Positions 48,301 through 57,744 of a stretch of 64,000 nucleotides of DNA are shown piece after piece; the stretch's first letter is position 1, and each line of letters opens with the position of its first letter. A program made the translations under genes and the position numbers. The DNA lies in the NCBI GenBank assembly GCA_903829815.1, contig CAIKRR010000036.1:1-64000 (forward strand), read 5' to 3'. The DNA comes from an uncultured Pseudomonadota bacterium. Lineage in GTDB: Bacteria > Pseudomonadota > Gammaproteobacteria > Burkholderiales > SG8-39. Under the pieces are notes generated by a model. That model made no database searches, had not been told where the DNA came from, and worked only from the letters and a program-made list of their open reading frames with translations.

Positions 48301-49382
48301 GTCGGGGTCTCGCCCAGCGCGGCCAGCTGTTCAGCCTGGTACTCGGCCATCAACGCACCGCTCAATTCGGCGATGTCGCCATCCATCATCGCCTCCATGC
48401 GGTAGAGCGTGAGATTGATGCGATGGTCGGTGATGCGCCCCTGCGGAAAGTTGTAGGTGCGGATGCGCTCCGAACGGTCCCCCGATCCGATCAAGGACTT
48501 GCGGGTGGAGGCGATCCTGGACTGCTGTTCGTGCAATTGCCGGTCCTTCAGACGTGCGGCGAGCACCGAGAGTGCCTTTTCCTTGTTCTTGTGTTGCGAG
48601 CGGCCATCCTGGCATTCGACCACCAGGCCGCTGGGCAGATGGGTGATACGAACCGCCGAGTCAGTCTTGTTGATGTGCTGGCCACCGGCACCGGAGGCGC
48701 GAAAGGTGTCGATGCGGATATCGGCCGGGTTGATGACGACATCGCTCACCTCATCGGCCTCGGGCAACACCGCGACGGTGCAGGCCGATGTGTGGATTCG
48801 CCCCTGCGTCTCGGTCTTGGGCACCCGCTGCACCCGGTGACCGCCCGACTCGAACTTCAGGCGCGAGTAGGCACCCTGACCGATGAGGCGGACAATGACC
48901 TCCTTGTAGCCGCCCAGTTCAGAGGGGCTCTCGGAGACGAGCTCCACCTGCCAGCGATTGCGCTCCGCGTGGCGCATGTACATGCGCAGCAAATCGGCCG
49001 CAAAGAGGGCCGACTCATCACCACCGGTGCCGGCCCGGATCTCCAGAAAGACATTGCGATCATCGTTGGGGTCGCGCGGCAGCAGCATCGTCTGGATCGC
49101 GCCTTCGATCTCACCCAGGCGCGTGCGACCGGCACCGATCTCCTCCTCGGCGAAGGTGCGCATTTCCGGATCATCGAGCATGGCCTGCGCGGCGGCGAGG
49201 TCGGCTTCGGTCTGACGGTAGAGCGCAAACTGCTCGACCACGGGCGTGATCTCGGCATGCTCGCGGGTCAGACGGCGATACTGCTCCATGTCACGCACCG
49301 CCATGTCACTGGCCAGAAGCGCGTCGATCTCCTCGAGGCGACGAGTGAGCAGTTCGAGCTTGGAGGACAGGCTGGCTTTCAT
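48297..49382 (-). CDS. prfA: Peptide chain release factor 1
   Basis: Reads UAA and UAG stop codons. The GGQ motif is at 233-235 in [15 protein letters not shown]. The codon-recognition PxT motif reads Pro188-Lys189-Thr190 in VPKTETQG, and [12 protein letters not shown] is the conserved domain segment. The length is 361 residues from the ATG at 49382; an in-frame extension upstream is not conserved. It lies 179 bases downstream of hemA, with no gene seen between. Confidence 0.97.
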   Translation of the reverse strand: MKASLSSKLELLTRRLEEIDALLASDMAVRDMEQYRRLTREHAEITPVVEQFALYRQTEADLAAAQAMLDDPEMRTFAEEEIGAGRTRLGEIEGAIQTMLLPRDPNDDRNVFLEIRAGTGGDESALFAADLLRMYMRHAERNRWQVELVSESPSELGGYKEVIVRLIGQGAYSRLKFESGGHRVQRVPKTETQGRIHTSACTVAVLPEADEVSDVVINPADIRIDTFRASGAGGQHINKTDSAVRITHLPSGLVVECQDGRSQHKNKEKALSVLAARLKDRQLHEQQSRIASTRKSLIGSGDRSERIRTYNFPQGRITDHRINLTLYRMEAMMDGDIAELSGALMAEYQAEQLAALGETPT

Positions 49383-49561
49383 GGTGATTCCACGGCATCC
49401 CGACGACAAGGCCGGGCAGGATTGACGCCTCGACGAGGGCGTTGGCGCAGGCGTCCGGTGATTGCGAGCCGACGATTGCATCGCGAGGTGCGTCAGCGCA
49501 GGGCTGACAGTGCCCCCTTCACGGACCACTGGGGCTTTCGCCCACTGGGGCGCGAGCGCCG

Positions 49562-50813
49562 CTAGCGATTGGAGCGCAGGCGGTATAGCCGCGCGAGCAT
49601 CTCCTGGATGCTCGATACCTCTTCGCCACGCGCCTCGGAGAGCGCCTGGGTGGGTGCATGCAGAAACTTGTTGGTGAGTCCGCGCGACAGGGCCTCGAGC
49701 ACCTGCTGCGGGTCATCACCGTGCGCGAGTGCACGCATCGCACGGTCGAGCTCCGAGCGCCGGACAGCCTCGCCACGCTCGCGCAAGTCGCGAATGAGCG
49801 GCACCGTGTCACGGCCAGCCATCCAGCTGAGGAACTGCCCGACCTGGGTATCGATGATCGCCTCGGCCTCGGTCACTGCCGAGCGGCGCGCATCGGCACC
49901 GGCCTCGACCAGTCGCGACAGATCATCGAGCGTAAAGAGGAAGACGTCATCGAGGTCGGCAACCTGAGCCTCGATGTCACGTGGCACGGCGAGGTCGACC
50001 ATGACCACAGGCCGATGGCGACGGGCGCGGATGACACGCTCCATGGTCCCCTTGCCCACGATAGGCAGCGTACTGGCCGTGCACGAGATCACCACGTCGT
50101 ACTCGTGCAGACGCTCGGGGAGATCGCGCAATTCCATCGTGCCGGCCTCGATCCGCCGGCCAAGCGCCTCGGCGCGCTCGAGTGTTCGGTTGGCCACCGT
50201 CATCGCCGCCGGTGACTGGGCGGCAAAATGGGTGGCGCACAGATCGATCATCTCGCCGGCGCCGATGAAGAGAATGCGCCGATCGGTCAGAGTCGGAAAT
50301 ATGCGCAGGGCAAGCTTCACGCTGGCCGCGGCCATCGACACGACATTGGCACCGACGCTGGTCTGGGTGCGCACGTCCTTGGCCACCGCAAACGAGCGCT
50401 GGAAGAGGCGCGACAACGTCGCCCCCATCGAGCCGACCTCGGCCGCTGCACGTACCGCCTCTTTCATCTGCCCCAGAATCTGCGGCTCGCCAAGCACCAT
50501 CGAATCGAGGCCGCTCGCCACCCGGAAAGCGTGCCGCACCGCCTCGGCGCGGGGCAGCGTGTAGGCGTGGGGCCGAATGACATCGGCAGGCAGGTCGTGA
50601 TAGCGGGCAAGCCACTCGAGGGCCTGGGCCGGGTCACCATCGGCGCAATAGATCTCGGTGCGGTTGCAGGTCGAGAGAATGGCACCTTCGCCAGCCGGGC
50701 GCGCGCGCGAGTGCTCGCAGGGCCTCACCCAGCGATTCGCCGGTGAATGCCACACGCTCACGCACCGCCAGCGGTGCGGAATGGTGATTGAGTCCGAGTG
50801 CGAAGAGTTCCAT
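49562..50813 (-). pseudogene. hemA: Glutamyl-tRNA reductase, reading frame interrupted by a frameshift
   Basis: Makes glutamate-1-semialdehyde from glutamyl-tRNA, the first committed step of haem synthesis by the C5 route. The N-terminus [20 protein letters not shown] is read from 50813, but the catalytic STCNRTE and everything after are in another frame that ends at 49562. The break lies in the alternating G/C tract 50699-50709. Adding one GC dinucleotide joins both parts into 417 residues, with catalytic Cys at position 50 as in E. coli. The rest ([32 protein letters not shown]) is intact. As the gene is normally essential, a sequencing or assembly error is likely; a real lesion or phase switch is less likely. 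Confidence 0.88.
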
Positions 50814-51065
50814 CGATGCCGTCATTGCGCCGGTTGCACGGATGTGTCAGCCCAAGTTGACGCCTAGTATAGGCCAACATTACCCATCACTTCTGCATGA
50901 CCTGCCAACATCGCCCAAGCGGGATCCTATCAGGGTTGGGCGCAGGCGCCTCGTCGCAGCGCAACAAGCACGCGCTTGGGGATAGAATCGACCGCTGTCC
51001 CGTGGCGCAGCACACACCCCACGCAACCCCCACGGGCCTGAGGCCCGCGCATCGAGTCTTTCTGC

Positions 51066-52355
51066 ATGAACCCCGCTTCCGATACCGGCCTCGAGGCCAG
51101 CGCCAGCAGCGCACCCCCAGCAACACCGCCTGAGACACTGCTCACCTGGCCTGCCGAGGGCCTTGCCCGCATTCCCTTCCAGGTCTACAACGACCCGGCC
51201 ATCGCCGACGCGGAGCAGCAGCGGCTTTTCCGGGGCGACATCTGGAATCTCATCTGCCTCGAAGTCGAGATTCCGCAACCAGGCGACTACCGCACCAACG
51301 TCATCGGCGACACGCCGGTCGTTGCCATCCGGGGTAATGACGGCCTCGTGCGCGTCTTCGTCAACCGCTGCGCCCACCGCGGGTCGATGCTGTGTCTGGA
51401 CAAGAGCGGCAACCGCAAGGACTTCACCTGCATCTATCACAACTGGGTCTACGACCTGGAAGGCTCGCTGCAAAGCATTGCCTTCCGGCGTGGCATTCGC
51501 GGACAAGGCGGGCTGCCTGAGGATTTCGACCCCTCGCAGCACGGCCTGAAACAGCTGCGCATGGACATCATCGGCGCGCTGGTGTTTGCCTCGTTTTCAG
51601 AAAAGGTGCCACCCGTGCGCGAGTGGCTGGGCGAGCGCATGGCCTGGAACGTCGATCGCGTGGTCGGCCGCCCGGTGCGGATCATCGGCGGCTACACCCA
51701 GGTGATGCACAACAACTGGAAGCTCTATATCGAGAACGTGAAGGACGCCTATCACGCCGGGCTCCTGCACCTGTTCTTCACTCGCTTTGGCCTGAACCGG
51801 CTGTCGATGGACGGCGCGGTCGAAGTGTCAGAGCGCGGCGGACACCACCTGAGCTGGTCGAAGATGCACAACGACCACACCGAAGGCACCGAATACAGCG
51901 ACGGCAAACTGCGCTCGATGAAGGACTTTGATCTCGAGGACAAGCGTCTGCTGCAATCCTGGGTGGAGCATGAAGACGGCATCACCCACATGATCCAGAC
52001 CATCTTCCCGAACGTGATCATCCAGCAGATCCAGAACTCGCTCGCGGTCCGCCTGCTGGTGCCGCGCGGCACTGACGAGTGCGAACTGCAGTGGTGGATC
52101 ATCGGCTATGCCGATGACACCGAAGCGCAGATGCAGACCCGCATCCTGCAATCCAATCTGGTGGGGCCGGCCGGGCTCGTTTCGCTCGAGGACGGCGTCA
52201 TCGGCAGCATCGTGCAGCGCACGACGCTGCAGGACCCCAACCGCGCCGGCGTGGTCGAGATGGGCGGGCGTACCGTCGAGAGCCAGAAGGGGCGGGTCAG
52301 CGAAACCGGGGTACGCGGGTTCTGGCAGGAATGGCGCCAGAAGATGGGAGTCTGA
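51066..52355 (+). CDS. Rieske non-haem iron aromatic ring-hydroxylating oxygenase, large subunit
   Basis: The 429-residue alpha subunit of an aromatic ring hydroxylase. The Rieske cluster ligands are Cys102/His104 and Cys122/His125 (RCAHRG, CIYHNW). The mononuclear iron site is seen at NVKDAYHAGLLH with Asp227 as the electron-transfer bridge and His230 and His235 as ligands. The small subunit follows after two bases. No ferredoxin or reductase gene is in the window. Sequence resembles oxygenases of benzoate, salicylate or terephthalate type, but the substrate cannot be told. Confidence 0.9.
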   Translation: MNPASDTGLEASASSAPPATPPETLLTWPAEGLARIPFQVYNDPAIADAEQQRLFRGDIWNLICLEVEIPQPGDYRTNVIGDTPVVAIRGNDGLVRVFVNRCAHRGSMLCLDKSGNRKDFTCIYHNWVYDLEGSLQSIAFRRGIRGQGGLPEDFDPSQHGLKQLRMDIIGALVFASFSEKVPPVREWLGERMAWNVDRVVGRPVRIIGGYTQVMHNNWKLYIENVKDAYHAGLLHLFFTRFGLNRLSMDGAVEVSERGGHHLSWSKMHNDHTEGTEYSDGKLRSMKDFDLEDKRLLQSWVEHEDGITHMIQTIFPNVIIQQIQNSLAVRLLVPRGTDECELQWWIIGYADDTEAQMQTRILQSNLVGPAGLVSLEDGVIGSIVQRTTLQDPNRAGVVEMGGRTVESQKGRVSETGVRGFWQEWRQKMGV

Positions 52356-52357
52356 CC

Positions 52358-52888
52358 ATGCCCATCCTCACCAAGGACAACACTCACCTGCTCACGCCAG
52401 CCTTCCAGCAGGTGATCACGGCCGCCGCCGCCCTGGTTGCCGACTGCGTCGGCGCCGTGGATGACGAACGCTTCGACGAGTGGTCGACCTTTTTCACCGA
52501 CGATTGCCGCTACGACATCACCACGCGGGAAGCACGACAGAAGGGCTGGCCGATCGGACTCATGCACTGCGCGGGGGCAGCCATGCTGCGTGACCGCATC
52601 ATGTCGATGCGCCATGCCAACATCTTCGAGGCGCACCACTACCGGCACATGGTGTCGGCCACGCGTCTCGCCCCCGGCACGGATCGTGCGCCGGAGTTTG
52701 CCTCGGGTGTGCGTGTGCACACCAATTTCGGGGTAACCAGAATCATGGCAAACGGCGAAACGACCTTCTTTGGCAGTGGCTTCTTCGACGACCTCATCGT
52801 CGCCACGCCAGGTGGCCTGCGCTTTCACGAGCGCACCGTCGTGCTCGACTCCTCCCAGGTCGACACGCTCATCGTCGTTCCCTTCTAG
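52358..52888 (+). CDS. Ring-hydroxylating oxygenase, small (beta) subunit
   Basis: A 176-residue protein of the cystatin/NTF2-like fold used for oxygenase beta subunits. The N-terminal acidic segment DDERFDEWSTFFTDDCRYDI, the RIMSMRHANIFEAH region and the C-terminal ERTVVLDSSQVDTLIVVPF end are typical. It starts two bases after the large subunit stops, and a Bug receptor gene begins 10 bases later. It is structural; catalysis is in the alpha subunit. Confidence 0.88.
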   Translation: MPILTKDNTHLLTPAFQQVITAAAALVADCVGAVDDERFDEWSTFFTDDCRYDITTREARQKGWPIGLMHCAGAAMLRDRIMSMRHANIFEAHHYRHMVSATRLAPGTDRAPEFASGVRVHTNFGVTRIMANGETTFFGSGFFDDLIVATPGGLRFHERTVVLDSSQVDTLIVVPF

Positions 52889-52898
52889 GGCCGCCGGA

Positions 52899-53930
52899 AT
52901 GATCAGTCTCGGTCTTGCCCGAGCACACGTCGGGCTGGTGCGGCCGCTTGCCGCCCTGCTGGGCGCAATGGCCACCATGGCAACCCTTGCGGGCCTGCAA
53001 TCGGCTATCGCGGCAGAGCGCCCGACCGGCTATCCCTCGCAGCCGGTACGTCTCGTCGTGCCGTTTCCGCCGGGGGGTGCCAGCGATATCGTGGCACGTA
53101 CGGTTGCACAGCGCATGTCGAGCGGCACCGGTGCCCGTTTCGTGGTTGAAAACCGGCCGGGTGCCGGTGGATCGATCGGGGTAGGTGCCGTTACGGCGGC
53201 CGCCCCTGACGGGTTCACGCTGCTGCTGGGCGCGGCTGGCCCGCTTTCAATGAGCCCGCACCTGGTACGACTCAACTACGACGTCGAGCGCGATCTCGAA
53301 CCGATCGCGCTGGTAGCCAATGTGCCCAACCTGGTCGCGGTGCATCCGGGCGTGCCCGCAACAACGCTGGGTGAGCTGGCCGAACTTGCGCGACGCCAGC
53401 CCGGGCAACTCACCTTTGGATCGGCTGGTCAGGGCACCACGGCGCATCTGTCGATCGAACTGTTCAAGGCCATTGCACATGTGGAGGTGGTGCATGTGCC
53501 TTACAAAGGAACCTCGTCGGCAGTGAGCGACCTGGTCGGTGGGCAGATCCAGGCCACCATCGACAACCTCACCGCCATCCTGCCGCAGGTACGCAGCGGC
53601 AGGCTGCGCGCCATCGCGCTCACCACCAATACCCGCTCGCGTGCCGCACCGACGATTCCGACCGCCGAGGAGTCCGGCATGAAGGACCTGGTGGTCGTGG
53701 GCTGGAACGGCGTGCTCGCGCCGGCGCGCACGCCGCAACCGATCATCGACTGGCTGGCGCAGGAGGTGATGGCCGCCAGCGCAAGCCCGGATGTGCGCGG
53801 GCAACTGGTTGAACTGGGCGCCGAACCCGATATCCGCGGCCCGGCAGCCTTTCGTGCCTATCTGCACGCCGAACTGGACCGGTGGGGGCGGGTGACGCGC
53901 GCGGCCGGCATCCGCATCGCCCAGGACTGA
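52899..53930 (+). CDS. Bug/TctC-family periplasmic solute receptor (first)
   Basis: A 343-residue tripartite-tricarboxylate-type receptor. The signal peptide ends near QSAIAAERP. The family motifs RLVVPFPPGGASDIVAR, VVENRPGAGGSIG, FGSAGQGTTAHL and VPYKGTSSA are clear. It is the third gene of the Rieske oxygenase operon, which suggests it captures the oxygenase substrate or a related carboxylate. No TctA/TctB permease is nearby, as is common for the many Bug proteins of Burkholderiales. Confidence 0.92.
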   Translation: MISLGLARAHVGLVRPLAALLGAMATMATLAGLQSAIAAERPTGYPSQPVRLVVPFPPGGASDIVARTVAQRMSSGTGARFVVENRPGAGGSIGVGAVTAAAPDGFTLLLGAAGPLSMSPHLVRLNYDVERDLEPIALVANVPNLVAVHPGVPATTLGELAELARRQPGQLTFGSAGQGTTAHLSIELFKAIAHVEVVHVPYKGTSSAVSDLVGGQIQATIDNLTAILPQVRSGRLRAIALTTNTRSRAAPTIPTAEESGMKDLVVVGWNGVLAPARTPQPIIDWLAQEVMAASASPDVRGQLVELGAEPDIRGPAAFRAYLHAELDRWGRVTRAAGIRIAQD

Positions 53931-53958
53931 ATGCCCGCCCCGCGCAGGGGCCGGAACC

Positions 53959-54996
53959 TCAGTCGGGCCGTGCACCCGAGGACTTGACCGCCCGCGCCCA
54001 GCGCGCCATGTCGGCCCGCTGAAACTCGGCCAGTTCTTCCGGCGTACTACCGACCGGAACGGCAAAGAGGGACGCCAGACGCTCACGCGTCTGCGGGTCG
54101 GCAAGGCCTCGGGTGACCTCCTGTTGAATGCGCAGCACGATGTCGCGCGGCGTTTGCGCAGGGGCGAAAAGCGCGTACCAGGCCGTCACTTCGAAGCCGG
54201 GCAAGCCCGCCTCGGCCACCGGTGCCAGATCAAGCCCCGGTACCCGCCGCGGCGCAGCAACCGCAATCGCGCGCAGGCGACCACTCTTGATGAAAGAGGC
54301 AGCTGCCGTTATCTCGATCGACATGAAACCCAGTTGCCCGGCCACGACATCGGCCATGGCTGGGCCGGAACCCTTGTAGGGGACGTGGGTGAGGTCGAGG
54401 CCAGCCTGCGACTTCAGCATTTCACCGGCCAGATGGTGCGGCGATCCACTGCCGGCCGATCCGTAGGCCATGCCCGGGTGGGCTTTCGCCCAGGCGATGA
54501 ATTCGCGCATCGAGGTGATCGGCAACGCCGGATTGACCACGATGACATGCGGAATGGTTGCGATCAGGGTGACCGGGGCAAAGTCGCGCACCGCATCGTA
54601 GGGCAGGCTCGGGTAGAGCACCGGGTTGATGCCATGCGTGGTGGTAGCACCCAGCAGCAGCGTGTAGCCATCAGGCGCACTGCGCGCCACATACTCGCTG
54701 CCGATCGCCCCGGCCGCACCCGCGCGACTCTCGACAATGGTGGGCTGCCCGGTCTGCTCCTGCAGACGCTGGGCCACCGCACGCGCGATGATGTCGAGCG
54801 CACCACCCGGCGCGAAGGGCTCGATGACCCGAATTGGCTTCGCAGGCCAGGCCTGGGTCTGCGCGCGGGCAAGCCCGGGCACCAGGCAGGGCAGGACCAG
54901 CATCAGTATCAGGAAGGAACGCAGCACAGTGCTCAGCACCCCGTGCGGGGTGAGCCCGGGTCGGCGAGTCCGCACGAGCGTGCGCCACACGCTCAC
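53959..54996 (-). CDS. Bug/TctC-family periplasmic solute receptor (second)
   Basis: A 345-residue receptor with signal peptide ending near GLARAQTQ. EPFAPGGALDIIARAVAQ, GSAGSGSPHHL and HVPYKGSGPAM are the Bug motifs. It starts with GTG at 54996, overlapping the extradiol dioxygenase stop by four bases (GTGA), so the two are translationally coupled. That coupling suggests its ligand feeds the ring-cleavage step, by inference. It converges with the first Bug gene over a 28-base gap. Confidence 0.92.
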   Translation of the reverse strand: MSVWRTLVRTRRPGLTPHGVLSTVLRSFLILMLVLPCLVPGLARAQTQAWPAKPIRVIEPFAPGGALDIIARAVAQRLQEQTGQPTIVESRAGAAGAIGSEYVARSAPDGYTLLLGATTTHGINPVLYPSLPYDAVRDFAPVTLIATIPHVIVVNPALPITSMREFIAWAKAHPGMAYGSAGSGSPHHLAGEMLKSQAGLDLTHVPYKGSGPAMADVVAGQLGFMSIEITAAASFIKSGRLRAIAVAAPRRVPGLDLAPVAEAGLPGFEVTAWYALFAPAQTPRDIVLRIQQEVTRGLADPQTRERLASLFAVPVGSTPEELAEFQRADMARWARAVKSSGARPD

Positions 54997-56054
54997 GAGG
55001 CCTGCTGCCTGCGCAGGTGCTCGACCTGCAGGTGCGCCAGAAAGGGCACCAGCGGATGAACGCCCAGCTTTGCCATCGCCGGCATGTCGATGGCCGCCAG
55101 CATCGCCTGCTGCTCGATCGGCACACCGCTCGCGGCCGCATAGGCGATGGGGTCCGCCATGAAACGCCCACGCGCCACCGCGTCATGCGCCACCGCGTGC
55201 AGGGCTTCCGTCAGTCGCACGAATTGCGGCTTGATCGAGGGGTAATGCGGCTTGGCGAGTTCTTCTGCCTGGGGCGCCATCCAGGCGAGCGAGGCGTAAT
55301 TGTGGTGCCAGCTCGGATTCCATTGCACGATATCGGGCACCCGATCACCCAGCGCACCGGCAGCCAGCGCCCAACAGCGCAGTTCAATATTGCCCGAGGC
55401 ATCAAGCGCTTCTTCGGACAGTCCGATGAGCGCCTTCAGGCGGCCCAGCTTGAGCTGCCCGAGCAACTCGAGATCGAAGGCGCTGTCAGGATTGCCGTAG
55501 TTGTCGGTCCCCGGAAAGTGCGACATGCCACCACTGGCCACGACCACGGCACGAAGGCCGAGGCGATCGATCGAACGGGCCAATGCTCGACCAAACTCGT
55601 AGCAACGTTCGATGGTGGGCTGCGGCGGCAAGTAGGCATTGACGTAGATCGGCAGCACAGGCGCGGTAACCCCGATGTGGGTGAGCGGTATGCCCAAGGC
55701 ATAGTCGATCTCGGCCGTGCTGGTGAAGGCAGGGTCGAACCCCGAGCGATAAAGGTCACGCACCAGCGCGAACGCCACTTCACTGGGCACCGGCCAGTGA
55801 AAGCGCCGTCCGGCAAAGTCGCCGCTGGCCTCGCCACCGACATGCATCGTGAAGGCAGGCGCGCACTGGTGAAAGAACTGCTGCGCGTGATCATTGGCGA
55901 TGATGATCCACAGATCGGGTTTGAGCGCGTGCAGCCCCTCGCCGATCTGGCCTGCAACGGCGCGCACCTGTTCGACATTGGCGACGTCCTCGGTGGGCGG
56001 CATGGTGAAGAACTGCGGCGCATGGGGCAGCATCGCCCCGCCAAGAATGGCCAT
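54993..56054 (-). CDS. Class III extradiol dioxygenase, LigB domain with LigA-like tail
   Basis: A 353-residue non-haem iron ring-cleavage enzyme of the protocatechuate 4,5-dioxygenase superfamily. The LigB-type part has likely iron ligands His11 (MLPHAP), His56 (ANDHAQQF) and Glu224 (NIELRCW), plus His179 (GMSHFPG) as the likely acid/base. Residues about 283-340 (DPIAYAAASG, KLGVHPLVPFL) resemble the small LigA subunit, so both are on one chain, as in gallate dioxygenase. The ATG at 56054 follows a GGAACCTCC-complement ribosome-binding site. The substrate is probably a carboxylated or trihydroxylated catechol, not proven. Confidence 0.85.
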   Translation of the reverse strand: MAILGGAMLPHAPQFFTMPPTEDVANVEQVRAVAGQIGEGLHALKPDLWIIIANDHAQQFFHQCAPAFTMHVGGEASGDFAGRRFHWPVPSEVAFALVRDLYRSGFDPAFTSTAEIDYALGIPLTHIGVTAPVLPIYVNAYLPPQPTIERCYEFGRALARSIDRLGLRAVVVASGGMSHFPGTDNYGNPDSAFDLELLGQLKLGRLKALIGLSEEALDASGNIELRCWALAAGALGDRVPDIVQWNPSWHHNYASLAWMAPQAEELAKPHYPSIKPQFVRLTEALHAVAHDAVARGRFMADPIAYAAASGVPIEQQAMLAAIDMPAMAKLGVHPLVPFLAHLQVEHLRRQQAS

Positions 56055-56202
56055 CGGAACCTCCTTCTGCGATCGGTCGGCAGGCATGCGCCCGAACGGC
56101 TCGGTGCGCAGCGAGCAAGGATGGTACCAAGCGCACGGGCGCGGCAGCTAGAATCGAGGTCTCGCCAGCCATCAGCGTCGGCGATTTCGGAGGGAGTCGG
56201 TC

Positions 56203-57138
56203 ATGGCCATTGCAGGAATCGAGCGGGTGGTGTTCGGGGTCGAAGACATGGCGGAGGGGCGCCGCTTCTTCAATGACTGGGGCATGACCCTGGTGGAAGA
56301 TCTGCCCACACATCTTCTCTACCGCACCGTCGACCACGGCCAGATAAAGCTGGTGCCGGCAGCCGACCCGACATTGCCGGCCGCAATCGAACCGGGCTCT
56401 ACCGTCCGGCAGCTGGTCTGGGGAGTCGAGGCCTTGAGCGACATCGACGACCTCGAAGCGCGGGTCCGTACCCATGCGCCCAACAGCGCTGTGCGCCGGG
56501 TGCGCCTCGACCTGCTCGAACTCACTGATCCGATGGGCCTGGCGATCGCGTTCACCCTCACCCAGCGCACGCCTACCCCCCACTGTGCCGGGCAAGTCGC
56601 GCAGCCCTCACCCCGGGTTGACCGCGAAGGCACGTTCTACACCGGCGCCGAGCCGCAGCGAATCGGCCATATCGTGTTCACCACACCGGACATCGATGGC
56701 GTCGAGGCCTTCTACTGCACGGTACTGGGCTTTCGGCCGTCCGACCGCTATCGTGGACGCGCGGTGTTCCTGCGCTGTCGCGCCGAGGGCGAGCACCACA
56801 ACCTTTTTCTGCTCAAGTCGCCCGACAGCAGTTCGCACCTGCATCACCTGGCGTTCGGGGTGCGCGACATCCACGAGGTGTTCGGCGGCGGCATGGCAGT
56901 CGCCAAGGGCGGTTGGCCCACCTTCATGGGCCCGGGTCGCCACGTGATCTCGTCCTGCTACTTCTGGTACTTCAAGAACCCCTGTGGCGGCGCGGCCGAG
57001 TACTACGCCGACACCGACTGGGTCACCGAGAAGTGGCAGGCGCGCGAATTGCCGCAGGAGCCGCGCTATTTCTCCGAGTGGATGCTCACCGACGGCGTCA
57101 GCCGCTGGGAAGGCGTCCAGCAGCAGAGCATCAAGTAG
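56203..57138 (+). CDS. Two-domain VOC protein, type I extradiol dioxygenase-like
   Basis: A 311-residue vicinal-oxygen-chelate protein with two halves. The second half carries a likely metal triad: His156 (GHIVFTTPD), His215 (HHLAFGV) and Glu266 (AAEYYAD), the pattern of 2,3-dihydroxybiphenyl-type extradiol dioxygenases. A GGAGGGAG ribosome-binding site precedes the ATG. It is divergent from the LigB-type gene over 148 bases. It could cleave a catechol or be an isomerase; I favour dioxygenase because of the ligands. The 3' end overlaps the next, converging VOC gene by eight bases. Confidence 0.82.
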   Translation: MAIAGIERVVFGVEDMAEGRRFFNDWGMTLVEDLPTHLLYRTVDHGQIKLVPAADPTLPAAIEPGSTVRQLVWGVEALSDIDDLEARVRTHAPNSAVRRVRLDLLELTDPMGLAIAFTLTQRTPTPHCAGQVAQPSPRVDREGTFYTGAEPQRIGHIVFTTPDIDGVEAFYCTVLGFRPSDRYRGRAVFLRCRAEGEHHNLFLLKSPDSSSHLHHLAFGVRDIHEVFGGGMAVAKGGWPTFMGPGRHVISSCYFWYFKNPCGGAAEYYADTDWVTEKWQARELPQEPRYFSEWMLTDGVSRWEGVQQQSIK

Positions 57139-57622
57139 CCTGGGAGGCAGGCAACCCGGAGCGGTCGGCAATCAGATCGGGCTGCCGCAATCCGGGTGCT
57201 GGCGCACCCGGGGCACCCTGCTTTGACGCACCGCCCCAACCATGGTCGGTGATGTCGATCACCACGCCCATCGGGTCACGATACTTCACCTCGTAGAAGG
57301 TGTTTCCCTTGACCGGCACTTCACCCATCATGTAGGTGCCACCGGCAGCCTCGAGTTCCTGCTTCGATTGTTCCACGTTATCGACCCAGAAGCCGACGTG
57401 ATGCAGTCCGTAGAATGCCTTGCCCCGGTCTTCGCCGGCCGCCCAGTCGGTCTTGTAATTCAGGAAGGCGATGTTGATCGTGCCATCCGAAAGGTAGACG
57501 CCGCGAGCGAGTGTCGAGTCGGTCTCACCGACCTTGGTCATGCCGAAGGCCTTCATGTAGAACTCAGCCTCCTTCCAAGGGTCAGGACAGGTGATCGCGA
57601 GATGGCGCAGTTTGCCGGGCAT
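57131..57622 (-). CDS. Single-domain VOC/glyoxalase-like protein
   Basis: A 163-residue VOC protein. LRHLAITCPDPWKEAEFYMK (His7), GLHHVGFWV and FYEVKYRDPMGVVIDITDH provide a plausible metal set. A Gly/Ala/Pro-rich tail of about 30 residues follows the fold. The ATG at 57622 is chosen over the frame opening at 57667. Activity may be lyase, epimerase or dioxygenase; sequence does not decide. It belongs to the catabolic region by position only. Confidence 0.78.
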   Translation of the reverse strand: MPGKLRHLAITCPDPWKEAEFYMKAFGMTKVGETDSTLARGVYLSDGTINIAFLNYKTDWAAGEDRGKAFYGLHHVGFWVDNVEQSKQELEAAGGTYMMGEVPVKGNTFYEVKYRDPMGVVIDITDHGWGGASKQGAPGAPAPGLRQPDLIADRSGLPASQAT

Positions 57623-57744
57623 GGGAGGCTCCAGAACGGGGTTATACGTATCAGCCGACCTTAGCATATCTGGCCGCTGACGCTACGTGTCATCCCGGGC
57701 GCGCGACTGCCGACAAGGCCGGCAGTCTGCGCGTGTCCTCAGCG

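Noticed and set aside
50641-50825. A separate short gene upstream of hemA
   Set aside because: The frame 50825-50634 encodes the conserved HemA N-terminus, so it is the 5' part of the frameshifted hemA and its tail is out-of-frame sequence.
57644-57651. ATACGTAT palindrome upstream of the single-domain VOC gene as an operator
   Set aside because: An eight-base word alone is expected by chance and has no second site nearby.
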